From JAVBWI01 sp036677445 (GTDB taxonomy: Bacteria > Bacillota > Clostridia > Christensenellales > CAG-138), in NCBI GenBank assembly GCA_036677445.1, contig JAVBWI010000004.1, positions 310,001-374,000 on the forward strand: a stretch of 64,000 bases of DNA, in the 5' to 3' direction. The notes beneath the pieces were generated by a model, which had not been told where the DNA came from, searched no databases, and worked only from the letters and a program-made list of their open reading frames with translations. Each line of letters begins with the position of its first letter. Within the stretch, counting starts at the first letter, position 1. Shown here piece by piece: positions 42,173 through 51,715 of the stretch. Made by a program: the position numbers and the translations under genes.

Positions 42173-43682
42173 CGTCTTCTCCTCCTATTGCCGTTTCCAG
42201 CAGTTTTTCCTGCGTAAATTCACATCTTTGCAGCTCGCCTTTCAATCGGCCCTCGTGCAGGACCACGATCCGGTCGGACATCGCAATGACCTCAGGAAGC
42301 TCGGAGGAGACCATGATAAAGGCGATGCCCTGCCGGGAAAGATCGTTTATAAGGTTGTACAGCTCGCTCTTCGCGCCTACATCCACGCCGCGGGTCGGTT
42401 CATTGAGTATGAGCACTTTGGGTTCGGCCGCCAGCCATTTGGCAACAACCACCTTCTGCTGGTTTCCGCCGGAGAGTGAATCCACCGGCGTCTCCTTGCC
42501 AGGGGTCTTTATACCCAGGCGCTCTATCCATTGCGAAACCAGCCGGCTTTCCTTCTTAAAGTTCAGAAGCCTGATTCGGCTGCATATCTTTTGGATCACA
42601 TTGGCGGAAATATTGACGCCTACCGAATGCAACAAAAACAATCCGGATCCCTTCCGGTCGGAGGGTACATAACCGATACCGTATTTTTTTGCATCTTTTG
42701 GGGAACGGATATCCGCAACCTGGCCGCAGATTTTAATAGTGCCGCTCTTGCGTTTCCTGGCGCCGAATATCATCTCCACCGTTTCCGTGCGCCCGGCGCC
42801 CATCAAGCCGAACAGGCCGACGATTTCGCCGCTGCGTACATGAAAGCTGATATCCTGCACATATTCCGACGAAAGCTTGTTCACTTCCAGAACGGTTTCG
42901 CCGATACATCTGCCATCGCGGCTGGGGTACATTTCCGTTATCTCCCGCCCGACCATCAGCGCAATAAGCTCCCGTTTGCAGGTCTCGACCGTACGCAGGG
43001 ACTGGATGCTTTTGCCGTCGCGCATGACCTGCACTTTGTTGGATATTTCAAACACCTCGTCCAAACGGTGCGAGATATAAATAATTGCGGTCCCTTCTTC
43101 TGCGAGCTGCTTGATGAGACTGAACAGTATGATGATTTCCTCCGCATTGAGCGCGGCGGTAGGCTCGTCCATCACGAGAATCTTCATTTTTTTCGAGAGC
43201 GCTTTTGCGATCTCTACCATCTGCTTTTCCGCGATGGACAGCGACGATACCGGCGTAAAAGGATCATATCTGTTAAGGCCTACGCGCGCGAGCAAAACGG
43301 CCGTATTTTCCTTAAGTTTTTGGTAATCCACCAGTTTTCCGCCCGCTTTGTACGGCAGATTCCCCATGAAAATATTTTCCGCGATGGTAAGGTGATCGGC
43401 GCTGTTCAGTTCCTGGTAGATTACGTTGACGCCCATGCGGATGGAATCCCGCGGGTCGGAAATAGAAACCTTTTTGCCTTCAAAAAAAATTTCGCCCTGA
43501 TCCGCATGGTATGCGCCGGAAAGGATCTTGATCAGCGTGGATTTCCCCGCACCGTTTTCGCCCAGCAGCGCGAGTATATCTCCTTTTTCAAGTTCCAAAT
43601 CAACATTCTGCAGCGCCTTTACCCCCGGAAACGATTTGTAGATTCCTTTCATCAGGAGCGCTTGCTCATTCGCCATGCTCAT
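42165..43682 (-). CDS. Sugar ABC transporter ATP-binding protein (RbsA-like)
   Basis: A 505-residue tandem-ABC protein: first domain Walker A GENGAGKST, signature LSIAEKQMVEI, Walker B ILVMDEPTAALNA. The second domain has degenerate Walker A GLMGAGRTE, signature LSGGNQQK and Walker B LILNEPTRGVDV. It energises monosaccharide import. Ribosome site AAAGGCGGGATA. A second ATG two codons in is possible. Preceded by a perfect 15-bp intercistronic hairpin. Confidence 0.93.
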   Translation of the reverse strand: MSMANEQALLMKGIYKSFPGVKALQNVDLELEKGDILALLGENGAGKSTLIKILSGAYHADQGEIFFEGKKVSISDPRDSIRMGVNVIYQELNSADHLTIAENIFMGNLPYKAGGKLVDYQKLKENTAVLLARVGLNRYDPFTPVSSLSIAEKQMVEIAKALSKKMKILVMDEPTAALNAEEIIILFSLIKQLAEEGTAIIYISHRLDEVFEISNKVQVMRDGKSIQSLRTVETCKRELIALMVGREITEMYPSRDGRCIGETVLEVNKLSSEYVQDISFHVRSGEIVGLFGLMGAGRTETVEMIFGARKRKSGTIKICGQVADIRSPKDAKKYGIGYVPSDRKGSGLFLLHSVGVNISANVIQKICSRIRLLNFKKESRLVSQWIERLGIKTPGKETPVDSLSGGNQQKVVVAKWLAAEPKVLILNEPTRGVDVGAKSELYNLINDLSRQGIAFIMVSSELPEVIAMSDRIVVLHEGRLKGELQRCEFTQEKLLETAIGGEDDE

Positions 43683-43787
43683 TATCCCGCCTTTCCTGAA
43701 AAGAACAAATAAGACTGTTCGCCGTACCGTAGGGGAATCGTGGTTCGTATGCGCAGTATTTGTGAAACTGCAAACGTTTTTTCAATG

Positions 43788-43830
43788 GTACAGCACAGCA
43801 TTCCGGTTTAAGTCAAATGCTGTGCTGTAC
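43788..43830 (-). other. 15-bp perfect intercistronic hairpin downstream of the binding-protein gene
   Basis: GTACAGCACAGCATT (43788-43802) and AATGCTGTGCTGTAC (43816-43830) form a perfect stem with a 13-nt loop. No T-run follows on either strand. Its place between binding-protein and ATPase genes suggests an mRNA 3'-end stabiliser or processing site. Confidence 0.8.
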
Positions 43831-43889
43831 AGTCTAACTTACCTTACGATACACGATAGTACCCATATCGTTCAATACGCATTGTGAAT

Positions 43890-44924
43890 TTAGCCGATAT
43901 AATCCTTCACGTTGAAATGATCGATAACAAACGTTTGCGTGTTCAGCTCGTGCGGGATATTGTCGGTGCCGGTTTCGAGTATTTCCACCAGCGCGGGGAT
44001 GGCGAGCGCGCCATAGCCTGCAAGGTTAAAGTTGACGGTACCCTTCCAGCAGCTGTCCGCCACCGTCGCGAGATGATCCAGCGCAAACGAATCGGCATTG
44101 TAGGAAACGATCACGCAATCGGCTTCACGGTCCATGGTCAGCGCCGCATTGTATGCGCCAAGGGCGCCCGCATCGTTGTTGGGAAGGATAAAGATTTTAT
44201 GCGCGTCGGGATGCGCGGTCAGGAAATCGGTCACGATAGGCTTGGTATCGTCGGTCTGTCCGCTGTTGTCCTGCCAGATGATGTTGGCTTCTTCCGGCAG
44301 CAGCCCCTGTTCCTTCAGGTAATCCAGGCAACCGTCCAGCCTGGCCTTAACGCCTTCACCCGCAAAATACGGATACATGCAGAGGATGTACTCGATTTCG
44401 CCGCCCCAGTTTTCCTTGACCCAATCGGTTACAAAAGCGCCGTTCACCTGGCCGGAGCCATAGTTATTGGCGCCTACGAGATGCGCGTAATCGTCGTACG
44501 CCACATCGCAGGTTACCAGCGGAATACCGCGCTCTTTGCATTGTGCAGAGGTGGTAAGGCCGACGTTGCCATCCCAGGTTGCGTCGATAATCGCATCCAC
44601 TTCCTGTGTGAACATGTTCTGCAGCAGCGCGGCGGTCTTGGTGGCATCGCCGCCGTTTTCACCGATGACCAGTTCAATGCCGTTCTCTTCCGCAACCTTT
44701 TTCACGCCGTTCATGATCGTAATGGTTGCTTCGTCCACGCTCGAATACAGCATCAGGCCGAATTTGTAGGATTTCTCCGCCGGTGCTTCAGCCGCAGGGG
44801 CTTCGCTTTCGCCGGGCTGTTCGGCCGGCGTGCTTGCTGCAGGGCTGCTGGGAGCTGTGCAGGCTGTCATGGCGCTGATGGTCAACAGTATTACAATCAA
44901 CACACTCACAACGCGCTTCATCAT
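43890..44924 (-). CDS. Sugar-binding lipoprotein of the ABC importer
   Basis: A 344-residue periplasmic-binding-protein-like lipoprotein: signal peptide with lipobox SAMTAC (Cys22), a Pro/Ala/Glu linker, then a type I sugar-binding fold (YKFGLMLYSSVDEATITIMNG, VDAIIDATWDGN, IFILPNNDAGALGAYNA). The sugar is unknown; synteny points to a rhamnose-like deoxy sugar. Ribosome site AGGAGGACAAGTAC. First gene of the operon after the regulator. Confidence 0.9.
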   Translation of the reverse strand: MMKRVVSVLIVILLTISAMTACTAPSSPAASTPAEQPGESEAPAAEAPAEKSYKFGLMLYSSVDEATITIMNGVKKVAEENGIELVIGENGGDATKTAALLQNMFTQEVDAIIDATWDGNVGLTTSAQCKERGIPLVTCDVAYDDYAHLVGANNYGSGQVNGAFVTDWVKENWGGEIEYILCMYPYFAGEGVKARLDGCLDYLKEQGLLPEEANIIWQDNSGQTDDTKPIVTDFLTAHPDAHKIFILPNNDAGALGAYNAALTMDREADCVIVSYNADSFALDHLATVADSCWKGTVNFNLAGYGALAIPALVEILETGTDNIPHELNTQTFVIDHFNVKDYIG

Positions 44925-45132
44925 GTACTTGTCCTCCTAATAATGTGTTTTATATTCGCCGGCCATCTGCCGGCAAATTGCATACCATATTTTATAATAA
45001 ACAGTAGTGTGAAGCCCTTTTGAACGCAATTATAAAACCCAGCACAACTATAAACACATATTAAACCATTAATAAGTAAATGTAAATACTATTTATAGCA
45101 TTTTATCGAAATAAATATAATGAAAAATAAAT

Positions 45133-45161
45133 AAAAAAAGAAGCTCTCCATAGAGAAGCTT
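45133..45161 (-). terminator. Terminator of the DeoR-type regulator gene
   Basis: On the minus strand AAGCTTCTC TATG GAGAGCTT forms a stem with one bulged T, followed by CTTTTTTTATTT. It lies 30 bp after the regulator stop, so the regulator is transcribed separately from the importer operon. Confidence 0.82.
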
Positions 45162-45191
45162 CCGATACTTGCCACCTGTATTTACAGGGTA

Positions 45192-45950
45192 TTATACCGT
45201 AACGACCTCAATAGGCACCGCACGCAAAGCGCTGATCTGCGCTTCATCCGCGGCGGAATCCGTGATGAGAAGATCCACATCCTTCGCGCTGCCCATCTGA
45301 ATAAAGCTCACCATCCCTACCTTCGTATGATCGGCGACTACAATGACCTTCCTGGATTTGGACAGTATGGTCTGATTGATATCGCTCTCAAAGGGCGAGG
45401 AATTGGTAATGCCTTTTTGCGCATCGATACCGTCCACCGATAGAAAAAGCTTATCGATATTATACTCTTTGATTTGCTGAACCGCCTGCGCACCGTAAGT
45501 TGCGCCGATATTATGGCTGAACAGGCCACCTAAAAACAATATTTTTGCCTTGGGCAGACTGCGCAGCTCCTGCGCGATATAAATAGAGTTGGTAACCGCA
45601 ATAAAGCTGATATCCGGGTCCACAAAGCGAGCGACCTGCTGCGTAGTGGTGCCCGCGTAGAACAGCACCGAATCGCCGGATTCTATCAGGCCGGCGGCGT
45701 ATTTGCCGATGCGTTCCTTCAGGTTGAGGTTCTTCTGATAATTATAGTTCAATTGAAAGCTGGAGTTTTCGCACTCGGCAACGACCTTGCCGAACAACCG
45801 CCGGCATACGCCCTTGCGCTCAAGGTAAATCAAATCGTTGCGCAATGTTACGCTGGACACGTCAAAAAGCGAATTCAGCTCATTAATGCTGATTTCGCGC
45901 CTTTCATTAATTAATTGCTGGAGCTTCGCCCTTCGCTGAGAAATATTCAT
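45192..45950 (-). CDS. DeoR/GlpR family regulator of the sugar locus
   Basis: A 252-residue regulator: N-terminal DeoR HTH (RAKLQQLINERREISINELN, then VSSVTLRNDLIYLERKG) and a C-terminal sugar-phosphate-sensing domain (GDSVLFYAGTTTQQVARF, VTNSIYIAQEL, ILFLGGLF, FLSVDGIDAQKG, VVADHTKVG). The ATG at 45950 matches the family N-terminus but lacks a strong ribosome site; a TTG at 45998 with AAGGA in front would add 16 residues. It is divergent from the kinase gene and probably represses both arms until the sugar phosphate is present. Confidence 0.87.
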   Translation of the reverse strand: MNISQRRAKLQQLINERREISINELNSLFDVSSVTLRNDLIYLERKGVCRRLFGKVVAECENSSFQLNYNYQKNLNLKERIGKYAAGLIESGDSVLFYAGTTTQQVARFVDPDISFIAVTNSIYIAQELRSLPKAKILFLGGLFSHNIGATYGAQAVQQIKEYNIDKLFLSVDGIDAQKGITNSSPFESDINQTILSKSRKVIVVADHTKVGMVSFIQMGSAKDVDLLITDSAADEAQISALRAVPIEVVTV

Positions 45951-46101
45951 CTTCGCAGCCACACTTCCGGAGCGTCGGGTGGAGTTCCCCGCCCCCAAAT
46001 AAATTCCTTATTTTATATAGTGCCATGACTGGCATGTAATGTCAATCCGGAATATTAAGAAATAACAAAATTGTAAGCGAAATATAATGTCGCTCGAATC
46101 A

Positions 46102-46130
46102 TTGACATTGATAAAATCATGCTATAGAAT
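46102..46130 (+). promoter_or_regulatory. Promoter of the catabolic arm (kinase operon)
   Basis: TTGACA (46102-46107), 17-bp spacer, TAGAAT (46125-46130). It is followed by a 130-nt A/T-rich leader before the kinase gene. A TGTAAGCGAAAT stretch at about 46071 resembles half of a CcpA site but is not a full match. Confidence 0.75.
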
Positions 46131-46259
46131 ATAACCAAATTAATAAATAATAAATAACACATTCATAACATAAATATAATTTATATGATGGTTGCAACAT
46201 GGGCGCAATAGATATTTACCGGGAATTGCGCATGTGACCGGAAAAAGGAGGGAAAAGAA

Positions 46260-47657
46260 ATGGCGTCGATGGTATTGGCTTTGGATATTGGCGCCAGCAA
46301 CGGCCGCGGCATCGTGGGCCGGTATTCCGGCGGCATTCTGACTCTCGAAGAGATATATCGTTTTTCCAATAATTATACCCGTCTGCAAGGCGGCCTTTAT
46401 TGGGACCACATGCATCTGTACCGGGAACTGCTCAATTGCCTTCGCGCGTGCAAAGAAAAGGGCTATACGCCGGACTGTATCGGCATCGACGCCTGGTCGC
46501 AGGATTACGCGCTGGTCAATGCGGAAGGCCGGGTGATCGGGCAGCCCCGCTGTTATCACGACCCGGACGTAGCGGCGGACGCCGACAGCGTGGATGCCAT
46601 TCTGCCGCAGGATACGCTTTATTTCCACAACGGGCAGGCCAAGATATCCATTTCCACCTTGCGCCAATTGTATTACGATACCCGCCATAGCCGCGAAAGC
46701 TTGGCGCAAGCCAAATGGATGCTGTTCATTCCTTACCTTCTTTCCTATTTGTTATGCGGCGAAGCAGGGTATGATTTGACACTGCCCCCCATCGGCGAAG
46801 TCATGGATATCAACACCCGGCGTTTTAGCAAGCCCATCGCCGATCTGCTGGGCGTTGCGGATAAAATCCCCCCGTACCGCGAGTGCGGCAGCATTCTTGG
46901 ATATACGGGCAGCTCCGTTTATGAAGAGACCGGTTACCGCGCGCTGCCCGTGGCCTGCGTAGGCGGGCACGACACCAGCTGCGCCGTCGGCGCAATCCCG
47001 CAGCCAAAAGACTTCCTGTTTGTCAGCAGCGGCACCTGGTCCATGTACGGCGCGGTGGTACAGCAGCCTGTTCTGACAGCGCAGGCACAGCGTTACCGAC
47101 TGTGCAACAGCCCGCTGAGCGGGGGCAGGCTGTCCCTGCTTTCCGGAACGGTAGGAATGTTCGTGATACAGCAGTGCATGCTGGCGTGGCGGCGGGCAGG
47201 CACTCCGTTTACCTATGCGGATTTGACCGAATATGCGCTTACACATACGTCAAGCAGCAAATTCTCTTTTGACGATATCGATATGTCTTCGGCCGAAATG
47301 CCTTCGGAGGTAGCGCGTGCCCTGCAAAAAGCAGGTTTCCCCGCCCCCTCGACGCCGCAGGAGCTCTATGTCGCTTTTGCCAACAGTCTTGCTATGCGCA
47401 CCGCAGAGGACCTGACCAATGCGGAACGCATCACCGGCAAAAGCTTCCCGGAAATTTACCTGGTCGGCGGAGGCTCGCAGGCTGCTGCGGTCAACAAGCG
47501 TATTGCGCAATACAGCGGAAAAGCGGTCGTGACAGGCCTCACCGAAGCGGCCGCAGCCGGGAACGCACTCTCGCAGCTGGTCGCCGTTGGCGCGGTAAAG
47601 GACTATGAAGAGGCTATGGAGGTAGCCGGACGGTCATTTCAGATGAAGCAGGTTTAA
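46260..47657 (+). CDS. rhaB: Rhamnulokinase-like FGGY sugar kinase
   Basis: A 465-residue FGGY kinase closest in pattern to RhaB: phosphate-1 loop LALDIGASNGRGIVG, GIDAWSQDYALVN, catalytic-base region GGHDTSCAVGAIPQ, FVSSGTWSMYG and adenosine motif LVGGGSQAAAVNKRIA. It would phosphorylate L-rhamnulose or a related ketose. Ribosome site AAAGGAGGGAAAAGAA. First gene of the plus-strand operon. No RhaD aldolase follows, so the fate of the phosphorylated sugar is unclear and the true substrate could differ from rhamnulose. Confidence 0.84.
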   Translation: MASMVLALDIGASNGRGIVGRYSGGILTLEEIYRFSNNYTRLQGGLYWDHMHLYRELLNCLRACKEKGYTPDCIGIDAWSQDYALVNAEGRVIGQPRCYHDPDVAADADSVDAILPQDTLYFHNGQAKISISTLRQLYYDTRHSRESLAQAKWMLFIPYLLSYLLCGEAGYDLTLPPIGEVMDINTRRFSKPIADLLGVADKIPPYRECGSILGYTGSSVYEETGYRALPVACVGGHDTSCAVGAIPQPKDFLFVSSGTWSMYGAVVQQPVLTAQAQRYRLCNSPLSGGRLSLLSGTVGMFVIQQCMLAWRRAGTPFTYADLTEYALTHTSSSKFSFDDIDMSSAEMPSEVARALQKAGFPAPSTPQELYVAFANSLAMRTAEDLTNAERITGKSFPEIYLVGGGSQAAAVNKRIAQYSGKAVVTGLTEAAAAGNALSQLVAVGAVKDYEEAMEVAGRSFQMKQV

Positions 47658-47749
47658 CAGCCACGGGTCTTGTCTTTGTGCTGGCAGGCAAAAGGCATGA
47701 GTGTAAGATATATGAACCAAAAATACGGCAAACCGGAGAGAAAAAAACG

Positions 47750-48559
47750 ATGAATTCAATTGCGTCAAAAATCGATTTCTACGAAAAGGCCATACAAAGC
47801 GCCGACGTATTTGACGTGGACGTTTGGTGGGACCCGGCGGCGAAGAGCGGCTTCCGGCTCTATCAAAGCTGGGCGGCGCAGTGGGAGGCATACCGGAAGT
47901 TCGGAATACGCAAAGGGCTCGTCACCAGCGGGACCGCCGCGCGTTACGACGCCTATGCGGGCAACGCCGCGCTTTCCGAACTGTTGGCGGGGCAGACTGA
48001 TCTGCTTGGGTGCATGGTGCTCACGCCGGACATGTTCTTTTACGGCAAGGGAGAAAGGTACGTGGATGCGCTTGTCGCGCAGGGTTTTGCAGCGGCCAGG
48101 GTATTCCCTAAAAACTATATGCATTCCATGCAGCCTTTTGCCATAAACAGTCTGCTTTGTGTTCTGGAAGAAAGGCGCCTGCCGCTGCTGCTGTGGCACT
48201 CGCAGGTGGACTTTGCGGAAATGGACCGGATCTGCCGGGAGCACCCCGGGCTGAATATCGTCGTGGAAGGCCACGACATGAAGCTGCTCTACCATGCCCG
48301 GCAGTATACGGCGCTGCTGATGCAGCATCCGAATTTCTATATCGAAACGCATAATCTGGTACTGTTCCGGGAGCTGGAAACGCTTGCGGAACTGGCTGGC
48401 TGCGATAACCTGCTGTACGGATCCTATTTCCCTTACAACACGCCGCACCACTCGCTTTACCCTGTGACGACGGCCGGCATCACTCCCGAACAGCGCGAAG
48501 GCATATTGGGCGGCAACGCCCGCCGTATACTGCCCGGCGCGCGGAACGCTGCGAGGTAA
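47750..48559 (+). CDS. Amidohydrolase-related TIM-barrel protein lacking the HxH motif
   Basis: A 269-residue protein resembling amidohydrolase_2 proteins over its length (FDVDVWWDP, WHSQVDFAEMDRICREHP, YGSYFPYNTPHHSLYPV, ILGGNARRILPG). The N-terminal strand that should carry the metal-binding HxH reads DVDVW, and the FGSD aspartate motif reads YGSYF, so at least three metal ligands are missing. It may be a non-catalytic partner of the next protein or use another chemistry. Start ATG after GGAGAG. Five bases separate it from the next gene. Confidence 0.7.
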   Translation: MNSIASKIDFYEKAIQSADVFDVDVWWDPAAKSGFRLYQSWAAQWEAYRKFGIRKGLVTSGTAARYDAYAGNAALSELLAGQTDLLGCMVLTPDMFFYGKGERYVDALVAQGFAAARVFPKNYMHSMQPFAINSLLCVLEERRLPLLLWHSQVDFAEMDRICREHPGLNIVVEGHDMKLLYHARQYTALLMQHPNFYIETHNLVLFRELETLAELAGCDNLLYGSYFPYNTPHHSLYPVTTAGITPEQREGILGGNARRILPGARNAAR

Positions 48560-48564
48560 CGAAC

Positions 48565-49356
48565 ATGATTATTGACACCCACATTCACCGGGGGCCCATG
48601 CCCAACCAATTTGTTTGCGATTACAGCCTGGAACGGCTGCTCAAAAGCATGGATGCGCTGGATATTTCCTTTGCCATAAGCTGCAACACCTCCAGCCTGC
48701 TGCTGGAAGATTTTATTCTTGGCGCGGAACAGGCCGAAAGCGACTGCACGCAAAGCGGCGGCAGAATTAAAAGCTATTTCTATTACCAACCCAAGTATGC
48801 GTCCGACTCCCTTGCCGTTATGAAAGCCTACCGGAACCACCCCGCTTTCTGCGGCATCAAAATCCACCCTTCCTGGGCATTTACTTCCGCAGACGACGAA
48901 CTTTACCGCCCGGTTTGGGAATATGCAGAAGAGAATAATCTGCCCATCCTGTCCCATACGTGGGATGCCTCCAGCTATAACCCAAAGCAGATATTTTCCT
49001 TCCCTTCGCGGTTTGAGAAATATGTTCAGGAATATCCGGATGTGACGCTGATACTCGCGCACAGCGGCGGCCGCTACAACGGCATTCTTGCGGCAGTAAA
49101 GCTTGGCGAGGCGTATCCGAATGTCTATTATGACACCGCCGGAGACATTTACGCCAACGGTTTTTTAGAGTATCTGGTGTCCCGTGTCGGTTCGCACCGG
49201 GTCATGTTCGGCAGCGACTATACCATGATGGACCAGCGCACCATGCTGGGCGTCGTGCTCGGCGCGGACCTTCCGGTTGCCGACAAGGAAAACATACTGT
49301 ACAACACCGCGCAAAAAGTATTTGTAAATATTACACAGACAACAAGGGGGAAGTAA
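48565..49356 (+). CDS. Amidohydrolase family metal-dependent hydrolase
   Basis: A 263-residue amidohydrolase_2 TIM barrel with the ligands expected: IIDTHIHRGP (HxH), GIKIHPSW, ILSHTWD, LILAHSGGRY and FGSDYTM (Asp). Family members hydrolyse or decarboxylate, including lactonases acting on sugar acids (L-rhamnono-, fucono-lactonase-type). A lactonase role would fit with the adjacent Gfo/Idh/MocA dehydrogenase; this is inference. The dehydrogenase gene starts 1 bp after its stop. Confidence 0.78.
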   Translation: MIIDTHIHRGPMPNQFVCDYSLERLLKSMDALDISFAISCNTSSLLLEDFILGAEQAESDCTQSGGRIKSYFYYQPKYASDSLAVMKAYRNHPAFCGIKIHPSWAFTSADDELYRPVWEYAEENNLPILSHTWDASSYNPKQIFSFPSRFEKYVQEYPDVTLILAHSGGRYNGILAAVKLGEAYPNVYYDTAGDIYANGFLEYLVSRVGSHRVMFGSDYTMMDQRTMLGVVLGADLPVADKENILYNTAQKVFVNITQTTRGK

Positions 49357-49357
49357 T

Positions 49358-50491
49358 ATGTCCGGAACAGTCACGTTCGGAATCATCGGCTGCGGTTTGA
49401 TGGGCAAGGAATTTGCCGGAGCGGCGGGACGGTGGCCGCATTTGAACGACGCATGCCCAAGGCCCGAGATCATTGCCGTTTGCGACGCCAGCCCTTCCGC
49501 GCTTACATGGTTTACGGATAGGGTGCAAAGCGTCAGGTATACCTATACCGATTACCAGGAATTGCTCAAAAACCCTGAAATCGAAGCAGTATACTGCGCT
49601 GTGCCCCACGCGCTGCACAAGCAGATCTACGTGGATATCATCGAATCCGGCAAGCACTTTATGGGCGAAAAGCCTTTTGGCATGGACCAGGAGGCCAACA
49701 CGGCGATACTTGCAGCCGCAGCGCGGCACCCGGAATCCGTGATCCGCTGCGCAAGCGAGTTCCCCTTTTACCCCGGTTGCCAAATGCTGATTTCCCGGAT
49801 CAAATCCGGTAAGCTCGGGCGAATCATGGAAGTCCGCGCAGGGCTCAACCACTCCAGCGACATGGACCCCGACAAGCCCATCAACTGGAAGCGCGTGCTG
49901 CGCATGAATGGCGAGTACGGCTGTATGGGCGACCTTGGCCTGCACACCGAGCATGTGCCTTTCCGTATGGGCTGGATGCCTGAAAGCGTATGCGCCAAGC
50001 TTAGTAAATACATCGACCGACGTCCGGACGGAAAAGGCGGCTTCGCGCCCTGTGAAACCTGGGATAACGCCACGCTCGTCTGTGACACAAGGGATGCGCA
50101 GGGCAATCTCTTCCCCATGTTTTTTGAAATGAAGCGAATGAAGCCGGGCGCCACCAACGAGTGGTATCTCGAGGCGCACGGCATGCAGTGCTCCGTCCGT
50201 TTCACTACCGACGACCCGAACAGCTTTTATTTTACGCAGACGCAGGGGGCCGAGCAGGCATGGTGCCGGCTGGCGGTCGGCAATAAGCCCCAATATTCCA
50301 CGGTAACCGGGTCGATATTTGAATTTGGTTTTGCTGATTCCATCCTGCAGATGTGGGCTTCCTTCCTTAAGGAAATTGACGGGCAGGATCCCGGGTTCGG
50401 CTGTGTCCGCCCGGAAGAAACAGCCGTTTCCCACGCGCTGCATACAGCGGCATTACGCTCTCAAAAAGAACAGTCCGTCGTCAGGCTGTAG
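49358..50491 (+). CDS. Gfo/Idh/MocA family oxidoreductase
   Basis: A 377-residue NAD(P)-dependent dehydrogenase: N-terminal Rossmann fold (GIIGCGLMGKEFAGA), the conserved GEKPFGMD (Lys of the active site) and MGDLGLHTEHVPF in the substrate domain. It oxidises or epimerises a sugar or inositol. Ribosome site AAGGGGGAAGTAAT. It sits inside the plus-arm operon between the amidohydrolase and a TIM-barrel isomerase. Confidence 0.9.
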   Translation: MSGTVTFGIIGCGLMGKEFAGAAGRWPHLNDACPRPEIIAVCDASPSALTWFTDRVQSVRYTYTDYQELLKNPEIEAVYCAVPHALHKQIYVDIIESGKHFMGEKPFGMDQEANTAILAAAARHPESVIRCASEFPFYPGCQMLISRIKSGKLGRIMEVRAGLNHSSDMDPDKPINWKRVLRMNGEYGCMGDLGLHTEHVPFRMGWMPESVCAKLSKYIDRRPDGKGGFAPCETWDNATLVCDTRDAQGNLFPMFFEMKRMKPGATNEWYLEAHGMQCSVRFTTDDPNSFYFTQTQGAEQAWCRLAVGNKPQYSTVTGSIFEFGFADSILQMWASFLKEIDGQDPGFGCVRPEETAVSHALHTAALRSQKEQSVVRL

Positions 50492-50519
50492 ACGAATACG
50501 AACCACAAAGGAGTGTTTC

Positions 50520-51701
50520 ATGGATCCAAAGATTTCTATCGGAATAGACAATTGCTTTGCCATCAAGCGCTGGACCACGCCCGCCGAATGGACGCGCGTC
50601 ATCAGGGATATGGGTCTTACGTACATCGAATGTGTGACGGATATCGACAACGAGCCTCTGTTGATGCCTGCGGAGTACATCCGGGATTGGGCGGACGCCG
50701 TCAACGAAGCGCAGGCAAAGTACGGTACGCAGGTGGTCATGCTCTATTCCAATAATTCCACGTACGATACCACGGGTTTGGCGCATCCGGATCCAAGGGT
50801 GCGCGCGCATATCATCCGGCATTGGTTCGGCAATTGCATGGATATGGCGGCCCAAATCGGCGCCAACCTCGGCTATTATGTGCAGGCGTTCCCCGAAGAA
50901 ATTTTGTTTGACCGGCAGCGCTATGACATTGCCTCCGAACACATGCGCCAAAGCATGACGCTGATCAACAGCCTCGCGCAAGACAAAGGCATAGAAAAAG
51001 TAGCGCTCGAACAGATGTATACCCCGCATCAGATCCCCTTTTCCGTTACGGGCATGAAAGCCCTGATGGAGGATATTTTGCAGCACAGCGGCAAGCCGCT
51101 GTATGTAACGGAGGATGTGGGCCACCACTGCCCTTATTATCTTGTGCCGACTGCCGCGCAGTTGCAAAGGGCATACGTGCGGTACTGCGAGGATGGGTTT
51201 ATTCCGGTCTGGCTGGGCAGCCGCGAGGCGCTCGCGCTGTTTACACGCGAACGGCGGCGGGACGGAAGGTTGGATACGGCTGACTTAAATGCGCTTATGG
51301 CGGATATTGCGCAAAACGGGCATCTGTTCAATGCGCCCGAGGACACCGACTGCTATTACTGGCTTGCACAGCTGGGCTGTTATTCGCCCGTTATCCACCT
51401 GCAGCAGACCGACGGCACCTATTCTTCTCACAAGGGGTTTACGCCGGAAAACAACGCGGCTGGTATCATCCACCCCGTTAAGGTGCTGCAGGCGCTGCAG
51501 AAAAGCTATGCCGCCCTGCCCGAAGCGGGCATGCCGCCGCGCTGTGAGCACCTGTATCTCATACTGGAGCTGTATATGAGCACGCGGGATATCGGCTACC
51601 AGGGGTTATACCAAATCGCGCAGAGCGTGGAATACCTGCGCCGGTTTATACCCAGAGACGGCATGCGGTTGAGCGAGCTGTTGAAACTGAATCATTGTTG
51701 A
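50520..51701 (+). CDS. TIM-barrel protein, sugar isomerase/epimerase-like
   Basis: A 393-residue protein of the xylose-isomerase-like barrel class, longer than the usual 280-330. Stretches such as SIGIDNCFAIKRWTTPAEW, YIECVTDIDNEPLLMP, KVALEQMYTPHQIPFS and LYVTEDVGHHCPYY show the pattern of metal-ligand strands (Glu in LEQMY, Asp/His in EDVGHH). Substrate unknown. Start at the ATG after AAAGGAGTGTTTC. Same operon as its neighbours, 28 bp after the dehydrogenase. Confidence 0.75.
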   Translation: MDPKISIGIDNCFAIKRWTTPAEWTRVIRDMGLTYIECVTDIDNEPLLMPAEYIRDWADAVNEAQAKYGTQVVMLYSNNSTYDTTGLAHPDPRVRAHIIRHWFGNCMDMAAQIGANLGYYVQAFPEEILFDRQRYDIASEHMRQSMTLINSLAQDKGIEKVALEQMYTPHQIPFSVTGMKALMEDILQHSGKPLYVTEDVGHHCPYYLVPTAAQLQRAYVRYCEDGFIPVWLGSREALALFTRERRRDGRLDTADLNALMADIAQNGHLFNAPEDTDCYYWLAQLGCYSPVIHLQQTDGTYSSHKGFTPENNAAGIIHPVKVLQALQKSYAALPEAGMPPRCEHLYLILELYMSTRDIGYQGLYQIAQSVEYLRRFIPRDGMRLSELLKLNHC

Positions 51702-51715
51702 CGGAGGTGTGTACC

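Noticed and set aside
46071..46084. CcpA (cre) site before the kinase operon
   Set aside because: Only the TGTAAGCG half matches; the second half diverges, so it is mentioned but not called.
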